DNA from: Psychromonas antarctica
GTDB lineage: Bacteria > Pseudomonadota > Gammaproteobacteria > Enterobacterales > Psychromonadaceae
Length of the DNA stretch: 35,711 nucleotides
Direction of reading: 5' to 3'
NCBI RefSeq assembly: GCF_022267535.1
Contig: NZ_JAHNZV010000024.1
Location: 1 to 35,711, forward strand
In this document: piece after piece, positions 1 to 8,027 of the stretch
Numbering within the stretch: the first letter of the stretch is position 1
Layout: each line of letters starts with the position of its first letter
Position numbers and translations under genes: made by a program
Notes under the pieces: model-generated
Told to the model about the DNA's origin: nothing
The model's input: the letters and a program-made list of their open reading frames with translations, nothing else
Database searches by the model: none

Positions 1-66
1 TTTAAGGTCTTTGGCTAACTCATTTGCGAGTGCTTGCAGTTTTTCTTTATTCATTGTGTTACTCAT
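1..66 (-). CDS. IS256-family transposase, N-terminal fragment (runs off window)
   Basis: The 22 codons visible on the minus strand translate to [20 protein letters not shown] followed by LK. This matches the usual opening of IS256-family transposases (a short Met-Lys-Lys/Glu-Leu-x-Ala-Leu-Ala-x-Glu-Leu-Ala-Lys segment before the catalytic DDE part). Translation could start at 66 or at the in-frame ATG at 54; no clear Shine-Dalgarno sequence separates them. The gene continues beyond base 1, so whether the enzyme is intact is unknown. Family assignment rests on a short stretch plus the terminal repeat. Confidence 0.65.
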   Translation of the reverse strand, partial: MSNTMNKEKLQALANELAKDLK

Positions 67-127
67 TATAATGGCCTTTGATAAGGTTATAGATAATGAA
101 CGTTTACACAATTCTTTTTACACCCTC
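1..127 (-). mobile_element. End of an IS256-family insertion sequence (rest lies off the left edge)
   Basis: Read on the minus strand, the element starts near 127 with GAGGGTGTAAAAAGAATTGT, resembling IS256-family terminal repeats (GGTGTAAAAA followed by TTGTGTAAAC). The N-terminus of an IS256-like transposase begins about 60 bp inside, at 66. The sequence switches to integron-integrase coding at about 128, so the element sits inside that gene. The exact end is inferred from the start of integrase similarity; the target duplication cannot be tested because the other end is outside the window. Confidence 0.7.
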
Positions 128-574
128 GATCAAATGTCTAAAGTTAATTTATATTATCAACAAGATATGCAACGGACCGATTATCAAGGGGTCTATTTAC
201 CTCATGCACTGGCAGGTAAATATCCGAATGCAGCTAAAGAACTAAAGTGGCACTATTTATTTCCTTCTTCACAACTATCATTTGAACCTGGCACTGCAAA
301 TCTAAAACGACACCATATACATGAAAGTAATATACAAAAAGCCGTGAAAAATGCAGCGCCTACTTTAGACTTTAAAAAACAAGTTACTTGCCATACATTA
401 CGACACTCTTTTGCAACACACTTATTGCAGCGTGGTGCAGATATTCGCACCGTACAAGAGCAATTAGGACATTCAGATATCCGTACCACTCAAATCTATA
501 CTCATGTATTACAAGCTGGTTCAAATTGTGTAAGAAGCCCACTATCAGATTTAATGGTTGGTAAAAAAATATAA
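128..574 (+). pseudogene. intI: Integron integrase IntI, 5'-truncated by an IS insertion
   Basis: The C-terminal part of an integron-type tyrosine recombinase, which normally recombines attI with attC to insert or excise cassettes. Visible are the IntI-specific extra segment around [19 protein letters not shown], the [12 protein letters not shown] box with catalytic Arg and His, the [18 protein letters not shown] box with His and nucleophilic Tyr, and the typical RSPLSDL ending. About 149 codons remain of a protein normally near 320 residues. The N-terminal DNA-binding half and the first catalytic Arg are missing because an IS256-family element occupies the sequence to the left. The frame happens to stay open through the IS end back to 11, but that upstream part is IS sequence, not integrase. 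A functional integrase is not expected. attI and any primary cassette array would lie left of the window. Confidence 0.85.
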
Positions 575-921
575 TAAAGAAGAACTTATTTATTATGTTA
601 AAAATGTTATTTCAACAGTTTTTAGATCAATATAATTGAATGAATCGAATAATATTACTAATTTACTTTATGACTCAAAGCACTTCTGCTACTAAAACAC
701 TCCGCACTCGTTTTTTCCAAAGTAAGCGTAATAATAGGTGATGACTATTAATTATGTAAGGCGCGAAGAGAAAGTAAGTTAACTTTTTCCAAATAAAACT
801 ATCCAACACCCATTCACTAAAACTATTGTTAACTCTCACTAAATTTTTCATTGGAATATTAGACAAACGCCGTGTTTGTCTAACTTTTAATACCTTTGTC
901 TAAATTTAAATACTTTCACAA
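575..921. other. Intergenic stretch with one perfect hairpin (859-883)
   Basis: No convincing gene. A 63-codon minus-strand frame (675-866) has no ribosome-binding site or recognisable features. At 859-883 a perfect 10-bp inverted repeat (TTAGACAAAC, 5-base loop, GTTTGTCTAA) lies about 40 bp beyond the stop of the minus-strand flavoprotein gene. It could help end that transcript, although no T-run follows it. Confidence 0.4.
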
Positions 922-2127
922 CTAAACCTCTTGCCCTGCTGCCCAGCCACTTGCCCATGCCCACTGAAAGTTAAATCCCCCCAACCAACCAGTGACATCA
1001 AGCGCCTCACCGATAAAATATAAACCTTCAACCGTTTTACATTGCATCGTTTTCGAAGAGATAAAATCAGTATCGATTCCCCCTAATGTCACTTCCGCAG
1101 TGCGATAACCTTCAGTGCCATTGATTTGTGGTGACCAGTGATGAAACAGATCCGCGATCTGTTGCAACTGTTTGTCGTTATACTGCTTTAACGGTAGGCT
1201 TTCAATGTCGGCCGCCATTAACAGACACTCAACCACACGTTTGGGTAACTGCTGTGATAGCAATGTTTTTAATGCCTGATCTGGACGATTCTGTTGCGCA
1301 TGGCCTAGTTCGGCCACTAGATCTAGTGTTGGAAGCAGATCTAATGTCAGTTTTTCGCCCGCCTGCCAATAGTTTGATATCTGTAAAATAACGGGGCCGC
1401 TTAACCCACGATGGGTAAAGAGTAATGCCTCCGTAAAACTGACCGTTTTTACTTTATTACGTTTGTCTGCTATTTCACAACTGGCTGTTGCCGGAAAACT
1501 AATCCCGGATAAGGGGGTAAACAGCTCTTTTTGTGCCTGCTGCAGGGTAAAGGGAACGAGTCCTGCACGCGTTGTTTTCACGGGTAACTGATATTGCTCA
1601 GCAATTTTATAGGCGAGTGGGGTCGCACCCATTTTTGGCAGCGATAATCCTCCAGAGGCAACAACAAGAGACTCACATTCATAATGACCAAGTTTGGTTT
1701 GTACGCTAAAGTGCTTATCTTTAATCTGGGTATGCGCAATAATTTCACACTGTAACTGGATTTTAACGCCCGCGTCTCGAGCTTCATCGAGCAGCATCTG
1801 CACTATCTGTTTGGCGCTATCATCACAAAAGAGTTGTCCGTGATCGCGTTCATGCCAGCTAATTTTATGCTTATCCACCAGCGCAATAAAGTCCCATTGG
1901 GTATATCGACTTAGTGCTGACTTTACAAAATGCGGATTATCACAAAGAAAGTTGCTTGGCTCTACATAGAGGTTGGTGAAATTACAGCGTCCGCCGCCAC
2001 TCATTATGATTTTTTGTCCTGCACGTTTTGCATGATCAACGACTAAGACTTTACGCCCGCGTTTACCTGCTTCAATTGCACACATTAACCCCGATGCACC
2101 CGCACCTATGATTATGACATCCCACAT
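922..2127 (-). CDS. yhiN: YhiN/HI0933-family FAD-dependent flavoprotein
   Basis: A 401-residue flavoprotein of the HI0933/YhiN (BaiN/RdsA-like) family. The N-terminus carries the dinucleotide-binding fold MWDVIIIGAGASGLMCAIEAGK, followed by the family block with MSGGGRCNFTN and NPHFVKSAL. A second FAD-binding region near the C-terminus includes GTEGYRTAEVTLGG, YFIGEALDVTGWLGG and FQWAWASG. Length and motif order match E. coli YhiN closely. It is presumably a soluble cytoplasmic oxidoreductase; the physiological substrate of the enterobacterial member is not established. The ATG at 2127 is preceded by GAGGTGA at good spacing. It is the first of three minus-strand genes but is separated from rpmE by 373 bp holding the rpmE terminator, so it is transcribed separately. 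Confidence 0.92.
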   Translation of the reverse strand: MWDVIIIGAGASGLMCAIEAGKRGRKVLVVDHAKRAGQKIIMSGGGRCNFTNLYVEPSNFLCDNPHFVKSALSRYTQWDFIALVDKHKISWHERDHGQLFCDDSAKQIVQMLLDEARDAGVKIQLQCEIIAHTQIKDKHFSVQTKLGHYECESLVVASGGLSLPKMGATPLAYKIAEQYQLPVKTTRAGLVPFTLQQAQKELFTPLSGISFPATASCEIADKRNKVKTVSFTEALLFTHRGLSGPVILQISNYWQAGEKLTLDLLPTLDLVAELGHAQQNRPDQALKTLLSQQLPKRVVECLLMAADIESLPLKQYNDKQLQQIADLFHHWSPQINGTEGYRTAEVTLGGIDTDFISSKTMQCKTVEGLYFIGEALDVTGWLGGFNFQWAWASGWAAGQEV

Positions 2128-2500
2128 AAATTCACCTCTTTAATTTAGGGCGCTAAGGATACACTATTTAGTCGTAAACGAAGAGTAAAGAAAAGCGGGA
2201 AGGGGTCCAAATCTCAATCCACTGAGCCGCTTTTTAATACTTAAAAGACAATTCCATGTCGCTTGAAATTGTTCAGAAAGAGGTACTAGATTGGGTAATA
2301 AGTAAAAGTTAGTTTTTACATCACCTACTGTTTGAGGTAGTTAAATAGAGAGGCTAGCAATGGACGTTAGAAATTGCGGCGTTATTATTAAATAACGGGT
2401 AATACAGATTTATTACAAGCAGCCCTACTTTCTAACTTTGCCAAGCAAAAAAAAGGCGCCACAAGGCACCTTCTTAAAATCAATTGGCTTTTCTAAAAAA
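2128..2500. other. Gap between yhiN and rpmE
   Basis: 373 bp with the rpmE terminator at its right end and presumably the yhiN promoter next to 2127. A small hairpin (CGTTATT, ATTA loop, AATAACG) lies at 2380-2397. No gene is visible. Confidence 0.4.
2447..2470 (-). terminator. Rho-independent terminator of rpmE
   Basis: On the minus strand GGTGCC, a TTGT loop and GGCGCC (2470-2455) are followed by eight T residues (2454-2447), starting about 30 bp after the rpmE stop codon. GC-rich stem plus T-run is a canonical intrinsic terminator. Confidence 0.85.
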
Positions 2501-2713
2501 TTATTTAGAAGCAAGTGCGCCAAAACGATTTTTGAATTTTTCAATACGACCGCCAGTATCAACAACACGCTGAGTACCAGTGTAGAAAGGGTGACATGCG
2601 CCACAGATATCTAGTGTTAAATCTTTGCCAGCTGTTGAGCCAACTTTAACTACGTTACCACAAGAACAAGTCGCTGTGATTTCTTTGTATTCAGGATGAA
2701 TAGCATTTTTCAT
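2501..2713 (-). CDS. rpmE: 50S ribosomal protein L31 (zinc-binding form)
   Basis: A 70-residue protein matching bacterial L31, a component at the 50S central protuberance that bridges to the small subunit. The opening [20 protein letters not shown] and the block [20 protein letters not shown] are diagnostic. It carries C16, C18, C37 and C40, the four-cysteine zinc-binding (C+) version, so synthesis is expected to follow zinc supply; Zur-regulated C- paralogues usually exist in such genomes. The ATG at 2713 follows AGGTTTTCC at suitable distance. It is monocistronic with its own terminator. The leader upstream of 2713 could carry the L31 autoregulatory structure known in gammaproteobacteria, but I cannot fold it here. 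Confidence 0.97.
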   Translation of the reverse strand: MKNAIHPEYKEITATCSCGNVVKVGSTAGKDLTLDICGACHPFYTGTQRVVDTGGRIEKFKNRFGALASK

Positions 2714-2874
2714 TAGGAAAACCTCTATTGGGCCGCATCGCTGCTCTGTTTGAGAGAATCATTTCACTCAACAAAGTACCACACGTATTTATCATTAAAT
2801 TTCAGGATGCAAATTATATAGGAATGCACAATAAAAATACAACATAAAAAACACGCTATTTTACAGTTTACCCT

Positions 2875-4233
2875 TCACCCGACTACCGTCATCTTTAACG
2901 CTTCATCTAATAGCGATGCTGGCGTGTATATTTTATCTGTGGCGATAAACACATTAGCCCTTGTATGGCCGTTTATTAAATCACAGTAGTTAAAAATAAC
3001 ACGATGAATTTCAGATAGGTTATCAATCACGTGGCGACTATTTACGCCTTTGTTCATGTGCTTATTTAAATAGGAATAAAAGTGCTCAACCCCCTCACTC
3101 GCGTATAAGCGGAAAACACCTTTATCTTGCTTAGAGGTTATTTGGCAATAGGCTCCCTGCTCATTAGTAAACCATTTATCTTTCCACCAACCTATCTCTT
3201 TACCCTGTAAGTGGTCTGTGGTTTGAGCAAAGGGAACAAAGAAGTAAACATCTGCATTCGCGTTTTGTATCTCGCTATAGGATGCCATTAGTGCAGCGGA
3301 TCTGAGCACGCTTTCGTGCTCAATATAATGCGCATATTGGGCAGTTTTGAGGGTGAAGGCTTTTAATAGCTGAAAGTGTATATAAGCCACTTTATCTGGA
3401 TAGATTAAGTGGCTGTTGGTTATCGGCTTTAATTCACCGACCAATAGTTGTTCAAAATGCTTCCTATTAAGATGTTGTGCATACCTGTCAATCAGTACAT
3501 TTTCAGCATTAACAACGTTTTCCATTGCAATGACAGTGTTATCCAGTGAGCAATAAATATCTTTATCTTGTAGCGCCAGTTGCGTTAAGTTATTACTTTG
3601 CAGCAATATATATCCACTTTTTACCTCAGAGGTAATTAAAGTATAGATCCCCCTTTTATGGTCAAGATCAAAGCGTTTTCCTTGTGTGTGCAGGGCTAAA
3701 TAGTGCCTTTTAATAATGGCCTGTTCATTTAGTCGACTGAAGTTAGAAAGAATAAGGGCAAGTTTGTTAAGGTAAAAATAGTATAACCGCGCTGAAAGTC
3801 CGCTGCTTTTAATCGACTCGCGCATATCTTGATGTGCAACAATAGTTGCCAGTACTGCTTTAAGCGCATCACTGTTTTTATAATGCGGCACTGTAAAAAC
3901 CGTATTGCATTGCGTGCACTTTTTTCTTTGCGTGCCTGCAGATGTAAAGCCATGCAGCTTGGTGGTGGTTTTTTCTGTGATAAAAAAATAGTGGCTGCAT
4001 TTAGGGCAGTCAGTTAATTTTTGCCCAAATTGAGACTCTAATTTTTCTTGCAGTAGTTTGCTAACCAATTGATTATTGATCCAAGGAGGATTACTACCGC
4101 ACGCTTTGCATTCTATTGACAGATACCCCAAGCGCCTACTTTTGTGTATATAGTCTTCACTATCAACCACGCCGAAATTTTTACATGCGATGGTTTTGCA
4201 GCAATTAAAATTTTTCCTAAATTCAATCATCAT
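2875..4233 (-). CDS. Conserved hypothetical protein with InsA-like zinc ribbons
   Basis: A 452-residue protein of unknown function. The first 115 residues are rich in paired cysteines. There is a Cys-Cys/Cys-x4-Cys opening (NCCKTIACKNFGVVD), a CKACG pair near residue 44, and then a full CPKC...CTQC ribbon (about residues 76-108) with GFTSAGTQRKKC between. That spacing resembles the zinc ribbon of IS1 InsA and related proteins. The rest is soluble, has no transmembrane segments and shows no catalytic motif I can name. It resembles large 'cytoplasmic proteins' of unknown role in enterobacteria, a similarity recalled but not tested. ATG codons at 4233 and 4230 are both possible; the GGGGGAT just upstream favours 4230. 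It is transcribed away from the chemoreceptor, sharing the region that holds the 4250-4343 promoter element. Confidence 0.7.
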   Translation of the reverse strand: MMIEFRKNFNCCKTIACKNFGVVDSEDYIHKSRRLGYLSIECKACGSNPPWINNQLVSKLLQEKLESQFGQKLTDCPKCSHYFFITEKTTTKLHGFTSAGTQRKKCTQCNTVFTVPHYKNSDALKAVLATIVAHQDMRESIKSSGLSARLYYFYLNKLALILSNFSRLNEQAIIKRHYLALHTQGKRFDLDHKRGIYTLITSEVKSGYILLQSNNLTQLALQDKDIYCSLDNTVIAMENVVNAENVLIDRYAQHLNRKHFEQLLVGELKPITNSHLIYPDKVAYIHFQLLKAFTLKTAQYAHYIEHESVLRSAALMASYSEIQNANADVYFFVPFAQTTDHLQGKEIGWWKDKWFTNEQGAYCQITSKQDKGVFRLYASEGVEHFYSYLNKHMNKGVNSRHVIDNLSEIHRVIFNYCDLINGHTRANVFIATDKIYTPASLLDEALKMTVVG

Positions 4234-4249
4234 ATCCCCCTAACAACAC

Positions 4250-4343
4250 AACAACATATTTTGTTAACAAAATCTGAGCTATAGTAGTAAATATTAAAGA
4301 GTCGGTATAGATCACATCTAAGATCGCCTTTCATAAATAAACT
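4250..4343 (+). promoter_or_regulatory. Shared-architecture promoter R1, ahead of the chemoreceptor
   Basis: Three parts are visible. The 19-bp box AACAACATATTTTGTTAAC lies at 4250-4268. A CRP-like 16-mer GTCGGTATAGATCACA lies at 4301-4316 (11/16 to TGTGATCTAGATCACA, right half perfect). A -10-like TAAACT lies at 4338-4343 within ATAAATAAACT. CRP centre to hexamer is 29.5 bp, which puts CRP at about -41.5 if transcription starts near 4350 (class II). The box centre would be near -92. The same layout recurs at 6665, 14935 and 21463. In R1 the box also extends to the palindrome TTTTGTTAACAAAA, and an inverted repeat TAAATAAA/TTTATTTA surrounds the start region. Confidence 0.75.
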
Positions 4344-4474
4344 CTAGATCCATTTATTTAATCAACACCGTGATCTATGTACAAAAAAATTATGATACTG
4401 AACGCATCCAAGTTTCGGCTGCACTATTCTTTATCAGAGATAATTCACTAAATACCACCCATAGGATCTGCTTG

Positions 4475-6382
4475 ATGAAATTTTCAACCCTCTCAATTCG
4501 CTCTAAGCTAGTAATTGCCATGTTAATGGCTGTTATTATTTCGACCAGCATCGTTGGATTTGTAGGCCATTCAAAAGCCAAGGAACTTCTGATCTCGCGA
4601 CTACAACAGTCGGATTTACCCAATCTACTACAACGTGTCCGTAATGCCGTCGATGGCAATATTTCGGAAATGAAAGCCCTGACCAAAGCGATTGCCACCA
4701 ACCCTTTTCTTCTCGATGGACTTAACTCTGATTTAAGCCCCGAAAATGAAGCGAAGATGATTAACATGCTCAGTAAAATTGCTCAAGATAACCACCTCAG
4801 CAATGCCTCTTTTGCAGATAGAGAAAGCGCGCGTTATTGGAATCAGGATGGATTTTTGCGTGTTCTTCAGGATGATGACCGAGATGGATGGTTTTTTGCG
4901 TTCAAAAATAGCGGCCAAGCAGAGTCAGCAAGCACTTATGGCTACCCCAATGGCGACGTAGATGTTTTTATTAACTACCAAGAGGTTGATGGCAGAGGCG
5001 TTTCCGGTTTATCAAAATCATTTAATGATATGGTCGATTACTTAAACAGTTTTAAAATTGAACAGACCGGCTTTGTTTATCTTGTTGATAATTCAGGTCT
5101 GGTGAAAATACATAAAGACAAAGAAAAAAGTGAGAAAATAACACTTGCAGATATTTACGGCGATATTGATATTCAAACTTTATTATCTAAAAAAGGATTC
5201 GCATTTCAAGAAACAACGGATCTGGTTGTGGCAAGCAGTTATATCCCCAGCCTAGGTTGGTATGTGATCGCGGAAGTGCCTAAAGCAGAACTTTATATGG
5301 GTCTTAACGAGTCGCGAAATCATATGGCTATGTGGTTCGCTATTGTGGTTATTATATTTCTCTTTATCAGCATCTTTTTAGCAAAAAGTTTGACTAAACC
5401 TATCAATCATTTGGCCGATTTATTCAAAGAGCTAGGTGAAGGAGAGGGAGATCTTAGTTACCGACTCAATGAAACTAGCGGCGAAGAAGTTGCTAATTTA
5501 GCGCGCGGCTTTAATACCTTTATCAATAAAATCCATTCTGTCGTGAATGATGTTTCTACCACCTCTCGGGAGGTCCGCGAGGCATCACTGAAAGTTTCTC
5601 AAGATGCACAACAGTCAAGTTTAGATGCACAAGAACAACGTGATATAGCTACACAAGTGGCAACAGCTATCAGTGAAATGGGCGCGACCATCGCTGAAAT
5701 TGCGACTAATGCCTCGCAGGCAGCCGATGCTACAAATGAAGCCACTCGACAAGCTAAGAGTGCGCAATCAGTGGTAAAAGTGTCAACGGAAAACATTCTC
5801 CAGATGGCGCAGAGCATGGAATCAGTTTCACACACCATCGAATCTTTAGCCAATAAAAGCGATACCATTAGCAGCGTGCTCGACGTTATTCGTGGCATTT
5901 CAGAGCAAACCAATTTACTTGCATTGAACGCCGCCATTGAAGCGGCGCGAGCGGGCGAGCAAGGACGAGGCTTTGCCGTAGTCGCCGATGAGGTGCGCAA
6001 CTTGGCGAAACGCACCAGCGAATCAACCGATGAAATTAATCAGATGATAAACCAGTTACAAGCAGAATCTAAGCGTGCGGTTGATGGCGTAAGAGAAAGC
6101 AAAAACACTGCCGAGATGGGAGTGACCGATGCGAATAAAACCAACCAAGCACTCGATGAAATAGTTGCAAATATTCAACAAATTTCTGATTTAAATACGC
6201 AGGTTGCCACTGCTACTGAGGAACAGGCTACAGTCGTAGGGGAAATAAATATTCATGTACATGCCATTAGTGACAGCACTGAAAGCAGTGCAGAAACTGC
6301 AACGAGTATAGCCTCATCCAGTGAGTCTCTGACTACAATGGCGATGCGCCTAGATAGCTTAGTGAAACGATTTAAACTATAA
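4475..6382 (+). CDS. Methyl-accepting chemotaxis protein with Cache-type sensor
   Basis: A 635-residue transmembrane chemoreceptor that would pass ligand binding in the periplasm to CheA/CheW. It has a first membrane segment at about 11-31, a periplasmic domain at about 32-282 with Cache-like features ([52 protein letters not shown]), a second membrane segment at about 283-305, a HAMP linker, and a long coiled-coil signalling domain. The conserved hairpin tip is near 470-513 ([20 protein letters not shown] and [18 protein letters not shown]). The start is set at 4475, where AGGA sits 8 bases upstream; the frame is open from 4370 but that part looks untranslated. It ends LVKRFKL, with no CheR-tethering pentapeptide. 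The promoter matches those of the nucleoside genes, so a nucleoside, nucleotide or pentose ligand is a reasonable inference; the ligand is not readable from sequence. Confidence 0.93.
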   Translation: MKFSTLSIRSKLVIAMLMAVIISTSIVGFVGHSKAKELLISRLQQSDLPNLLQRVRNAVDGNISEMKALTKAIATNPFLLDGLNSDLSPENEAKMINMLSKIAQDNHLSNASFADRESARYWNQDGFLRVLQDDDRDGWFFAFKNSGQAESASTYGYPNGDVDVFINYQEVDGRGVSGLSKSFNDMVDYLNSFKIEQTGFVYLVDNSGLVKIHKDKEKSEKITLADIYGDIDIQTLLSKKGFAFQETTDLVVASSYIPSLGWYVIAEVPKAELYMGLNESRNHMAMWFAIVVIIFLFISIFLAKSLTKPINHLADLFKELGEGEGDLSYRLNETSGEEVANLARGFNTFINKIHSVVNDVSTTSREVREASLKVSQDAQQSSLDAQEQRDIATQVATAISEMGATIAEIATNASQAADATNEATRQAKSAQSVVKVSTENILQMAQSMESVSHTIESLANKSDTISSVLDVIRGISEQTNLLALNAAIEAARAGEQGRGFAVVADEVRNLAKRTSESTDEINQMINQLQAESKRAVDGVRESKNTAEMGVTDANKTNQALDEIVANIQQISDLNTQVATATEEQATVVGEINIHVHAISDSTESSAETATSIASSSESLTTMAMRLDSLVKRFKL

Positions 6383-6400
6383 AAAACCTACGCACGTCGT

Positions 6401-6433
6401 AAACAGCCGACCACTCTTTGTTGTCGGCTGTTT
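6401..6433 (+). terminator. Intrinsic terminator of the chemoreceptor gene
   Basis: Perfect 11-bp stem AAACAGCCGAC (6401-6411) and GTCGGCTGTTT (6423-6433) with an 11-base loop, running into TTTTAT. It begins 18 bp after the stop codon. Confidence 0.8.
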
Positions 6434-6664
6434 TATATCCCCATGACACTCAACACGCTTCATCAGGACTCTGCTCAGAGAACAGAATAAGGCGTAATAT
6501 GCGGGAACTAACAGCCTTAATTCAGGTGCCAGTGGTTAGTCCATTGCAATCAACAAAAACAAGCCGATTAAAGCAGTTATCGACAACGCTAGCGCAACCA
6601 TTTTACAACGCATCTTATTTTCAACTCAACGCTTATTTCTTGCTTATAATAACACCAGACCACA

Positions 6665-6758
6665 AACAACAGATTTTGTTATCGAAATAAAAAAGAAGCG
6701 AACAAATATAGTTCTGTAGCTATAGATCACACTTTACATGTTATTTAATAAATACACT
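6665..6758 (+). promoter_or_regulatory. Shared-architecture promoter R4, ahead of talB-nupC-deo
   Basis: The box AACAACAGATTTTGTTATC lies at 6665-6683 (two differences from the other copies). A CRP-like 16-mer GTAGCTATAGATCACA lies at 6716-6731 (11/16, right half perfect), and a -10-like TACACT at 6753-6758 within ATAAATACACT. Spacings equal those of R1: the 11-base string TATAGATCACA starts 56 bp after the box start in both. The predicted start near 6765 leaves a leader of about 196 nt before talB. The 6434-6960 gap shows no gene otherwise; a 90-codon frame at 6418-6690 begins inside the terminator and overlaps this box. Confidence 0.72.
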
Positions 6759-6960
6759 TCTTTACATAAACAGGGCATCGGCAAAGTAAGCAAATTAAGA
6801 TCTCTTTAATAGCGAGTTTGAACATCAACTTACTTTTAGCACTGCTTTTTATAAGATAAAAGTTTTCAAATAGGTAGCTAAGTTACCTTTAAAAAAATTT
6901 AAAATCGGTGATAACTTATCACTTGCAGCCCCCTACATATTTTATTAGAAGGTTAATTTC

Positions 6961-7911
6961 ATGGCGAGTAAATTAGATCAATTACGAAAGCTCACAACAG
7001 TGGTTGCAGATACAGGTGATATTGAGGAGATACAAAAATATCAACCTGAGGATGCGACAACCAACCCATCACTTATTCTAAAGGCAGCCCAACTGACGGG
7101 TTATGCGCCATTAATAAACGAAGCAATTGCTTATGCAAAAGCGCAAAGCAGTTCAGTACAACAACAAGTGCAAGATACCTGTGACAGTTTAGCGGTGAAT
7201 ATCGGTAAAACAATATTACAAAGTGTACCGGGTCGCATTTCAACTGAAGTAGATGCCCGCCTCTCGTATGATACACAAGCGAGTGTTATCAAAGCGCGCC
7301 AACTAATCAAAATGTACAATGATGCGGGTATTAACAATGACCGCATTTTAATTAAATTAGCCGCTACTTGGCAAGGCATTCGCGCTGCTGAAATATTGGA
7401 GAAAGAGGGCATAAATTGTAATTTGACCCTACTATTTTCTTTTGCTCAGGCACAGGCCTGCGCTGAAGCAGGCGTATTCCTTATTTCACCTTTTGTCGGC
7501 CGTATTATGGATTGGCACAAAAAGAATGAGGGCCGTGATTTTACACCAGAGTCAGATCCAGGCGTTAAATCTGTGGCAAATATTTATCGCTATTACAAAG
7601 CGCACGCTTATAAAACCGTCGTGATGGGTGCAAGTTTTAGAAATACAGGTGAGATATTGGCCTTGGCCGGATGTGACAGATTGACTATCAGCCCGCAATT
7701 ATTACAAGAACTTGAAGATCAACAGGGCGATGTGCACGCAGCACTCACCGCAACGACTAAAATAGAAACAGCACCCACCGCGTTAAACGAATCACAATTT
7801 TTATGGGCGCACAATCAAGACCCGATGGCGGTAGAAAAACTAGCCGAAGGGATCCGTAACTTCGCTATCGACCAAGACAAATTAGAAGAAATGATAAAAC
7901 AACGCCTTTAA
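6961..7911 (+). CDS. talB: Transaldolase
   Basis: A 316-residue cytoplasmic enzyme of the non-oxidative pentose phosphate pathway, moving a dihydroxyacetone unit from sedoheptulose-7-phosphate to glyceraldehyde-3-phosphate. Hallmarks are [32 protein letters not shown], the Schiff-base lysine in [16 protein letters not shown] (about residue 131), [18 protein letters not shown] and FISPFVGRI-type residues ([12 protein letters not shown]). Length is normal for the TalB subfamily. It starts at an ATG after AGAAGG. Placed directly upstream of nupC-deoCBDA, it would help drain ribose-5-phosphate from nucleoside breakdown; this coupling is inferred from position. A hairpin (AGCCAAT/ATTGGCT, 7931-7951) without a T-run follows, so read-through into nupC is plausible. 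Confidence 0.96.
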   Translation: MASKLDQLRKLTTVVADTGDIEEIQKYQPEDATTNPSLILKAAQLTGYAPLINEAIAYAKAQSSSVQQQVQDTCDSLAVNIGKTILQSVPGRISTEVDARLSYDTQASVIKARQLIKMYNDAGINNDRILIKLAATWQGIRAAEILEKEGINCNLTLLFSFAQAQACAEAGVFLISPFVGRIMDWHKKNEGRDFTPESDPGVKSVANIYRYYKAHAYKTVVMGASFRNTGEILALAGCDRLTISPQLLQELEDQQGDVHAALTATTKIETAPTALNESQFLWAHNQDPMAVEKLAEGIRNFAIDQDKLEEMIKQRL

Positions 7912-8027
7912 CTGTTTTTTAAAGAGATAAAGCCAATAAGCAAGATTGGCTTGTACAAAAAGCAATAAAAATGGCTAATAAAAACAGTTTTATTGAGCCT
8001 AACACATACATTAAATGGAGATTTAAG

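Noticed and set aside
675-866. 63-codon minus-strand frame
   Set aside because: No ribosome-binding site, atypical composition and no similarity I can recognise; treated as chance.
859-883. Hairpin with ACAAACGCC and GTCTAAC strings resembling an attC site
   Set aside because: The core boxes are in the wrong order (GTTRRRY-like first, RYYYAAC-like second when read on the minus strand), the left box has a mismatch, and the structure is only a simple 10-bp stem without the two-arm attC layout.
2714-2874. Possible L31 leader RNA or riboswitch ahead of rpmE
   Set aside because: Autoregulatory leaders are known for gammaproteobacterial rpmE, but I could not establish a conserved structure by reading, so it is not listed as a feature.
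4250-4268. Interpretation of the 19-bp box as a known CytR, DeoR, CRP or FNR site
   Set aside because: It lacks the TGTGA/TCACA halves of CRP, the TTGAT/ATCAA halves of FNR, the GTTGCATT repeats of CytR and the TGTTAGAATACTAACA palindrome of DeoR; only a TGTTA-like half is shared with the last.
5599-6015. 138-codon minus-strand frame within the chemoreceptor, and similar long shadows in tkt, deoC and mgtE
   Set aside because: Antisense shadows of well-supported genes; their residue pattern simply mirrors the coding strand.
6418-6690. 90-codon frame between the chemoreceptor and talB
   Set aside because: It begins inside the chemoreceptor terminator, overlaps the R4 promoter box, lacks a ribosome-binding site and has no recognisable features.
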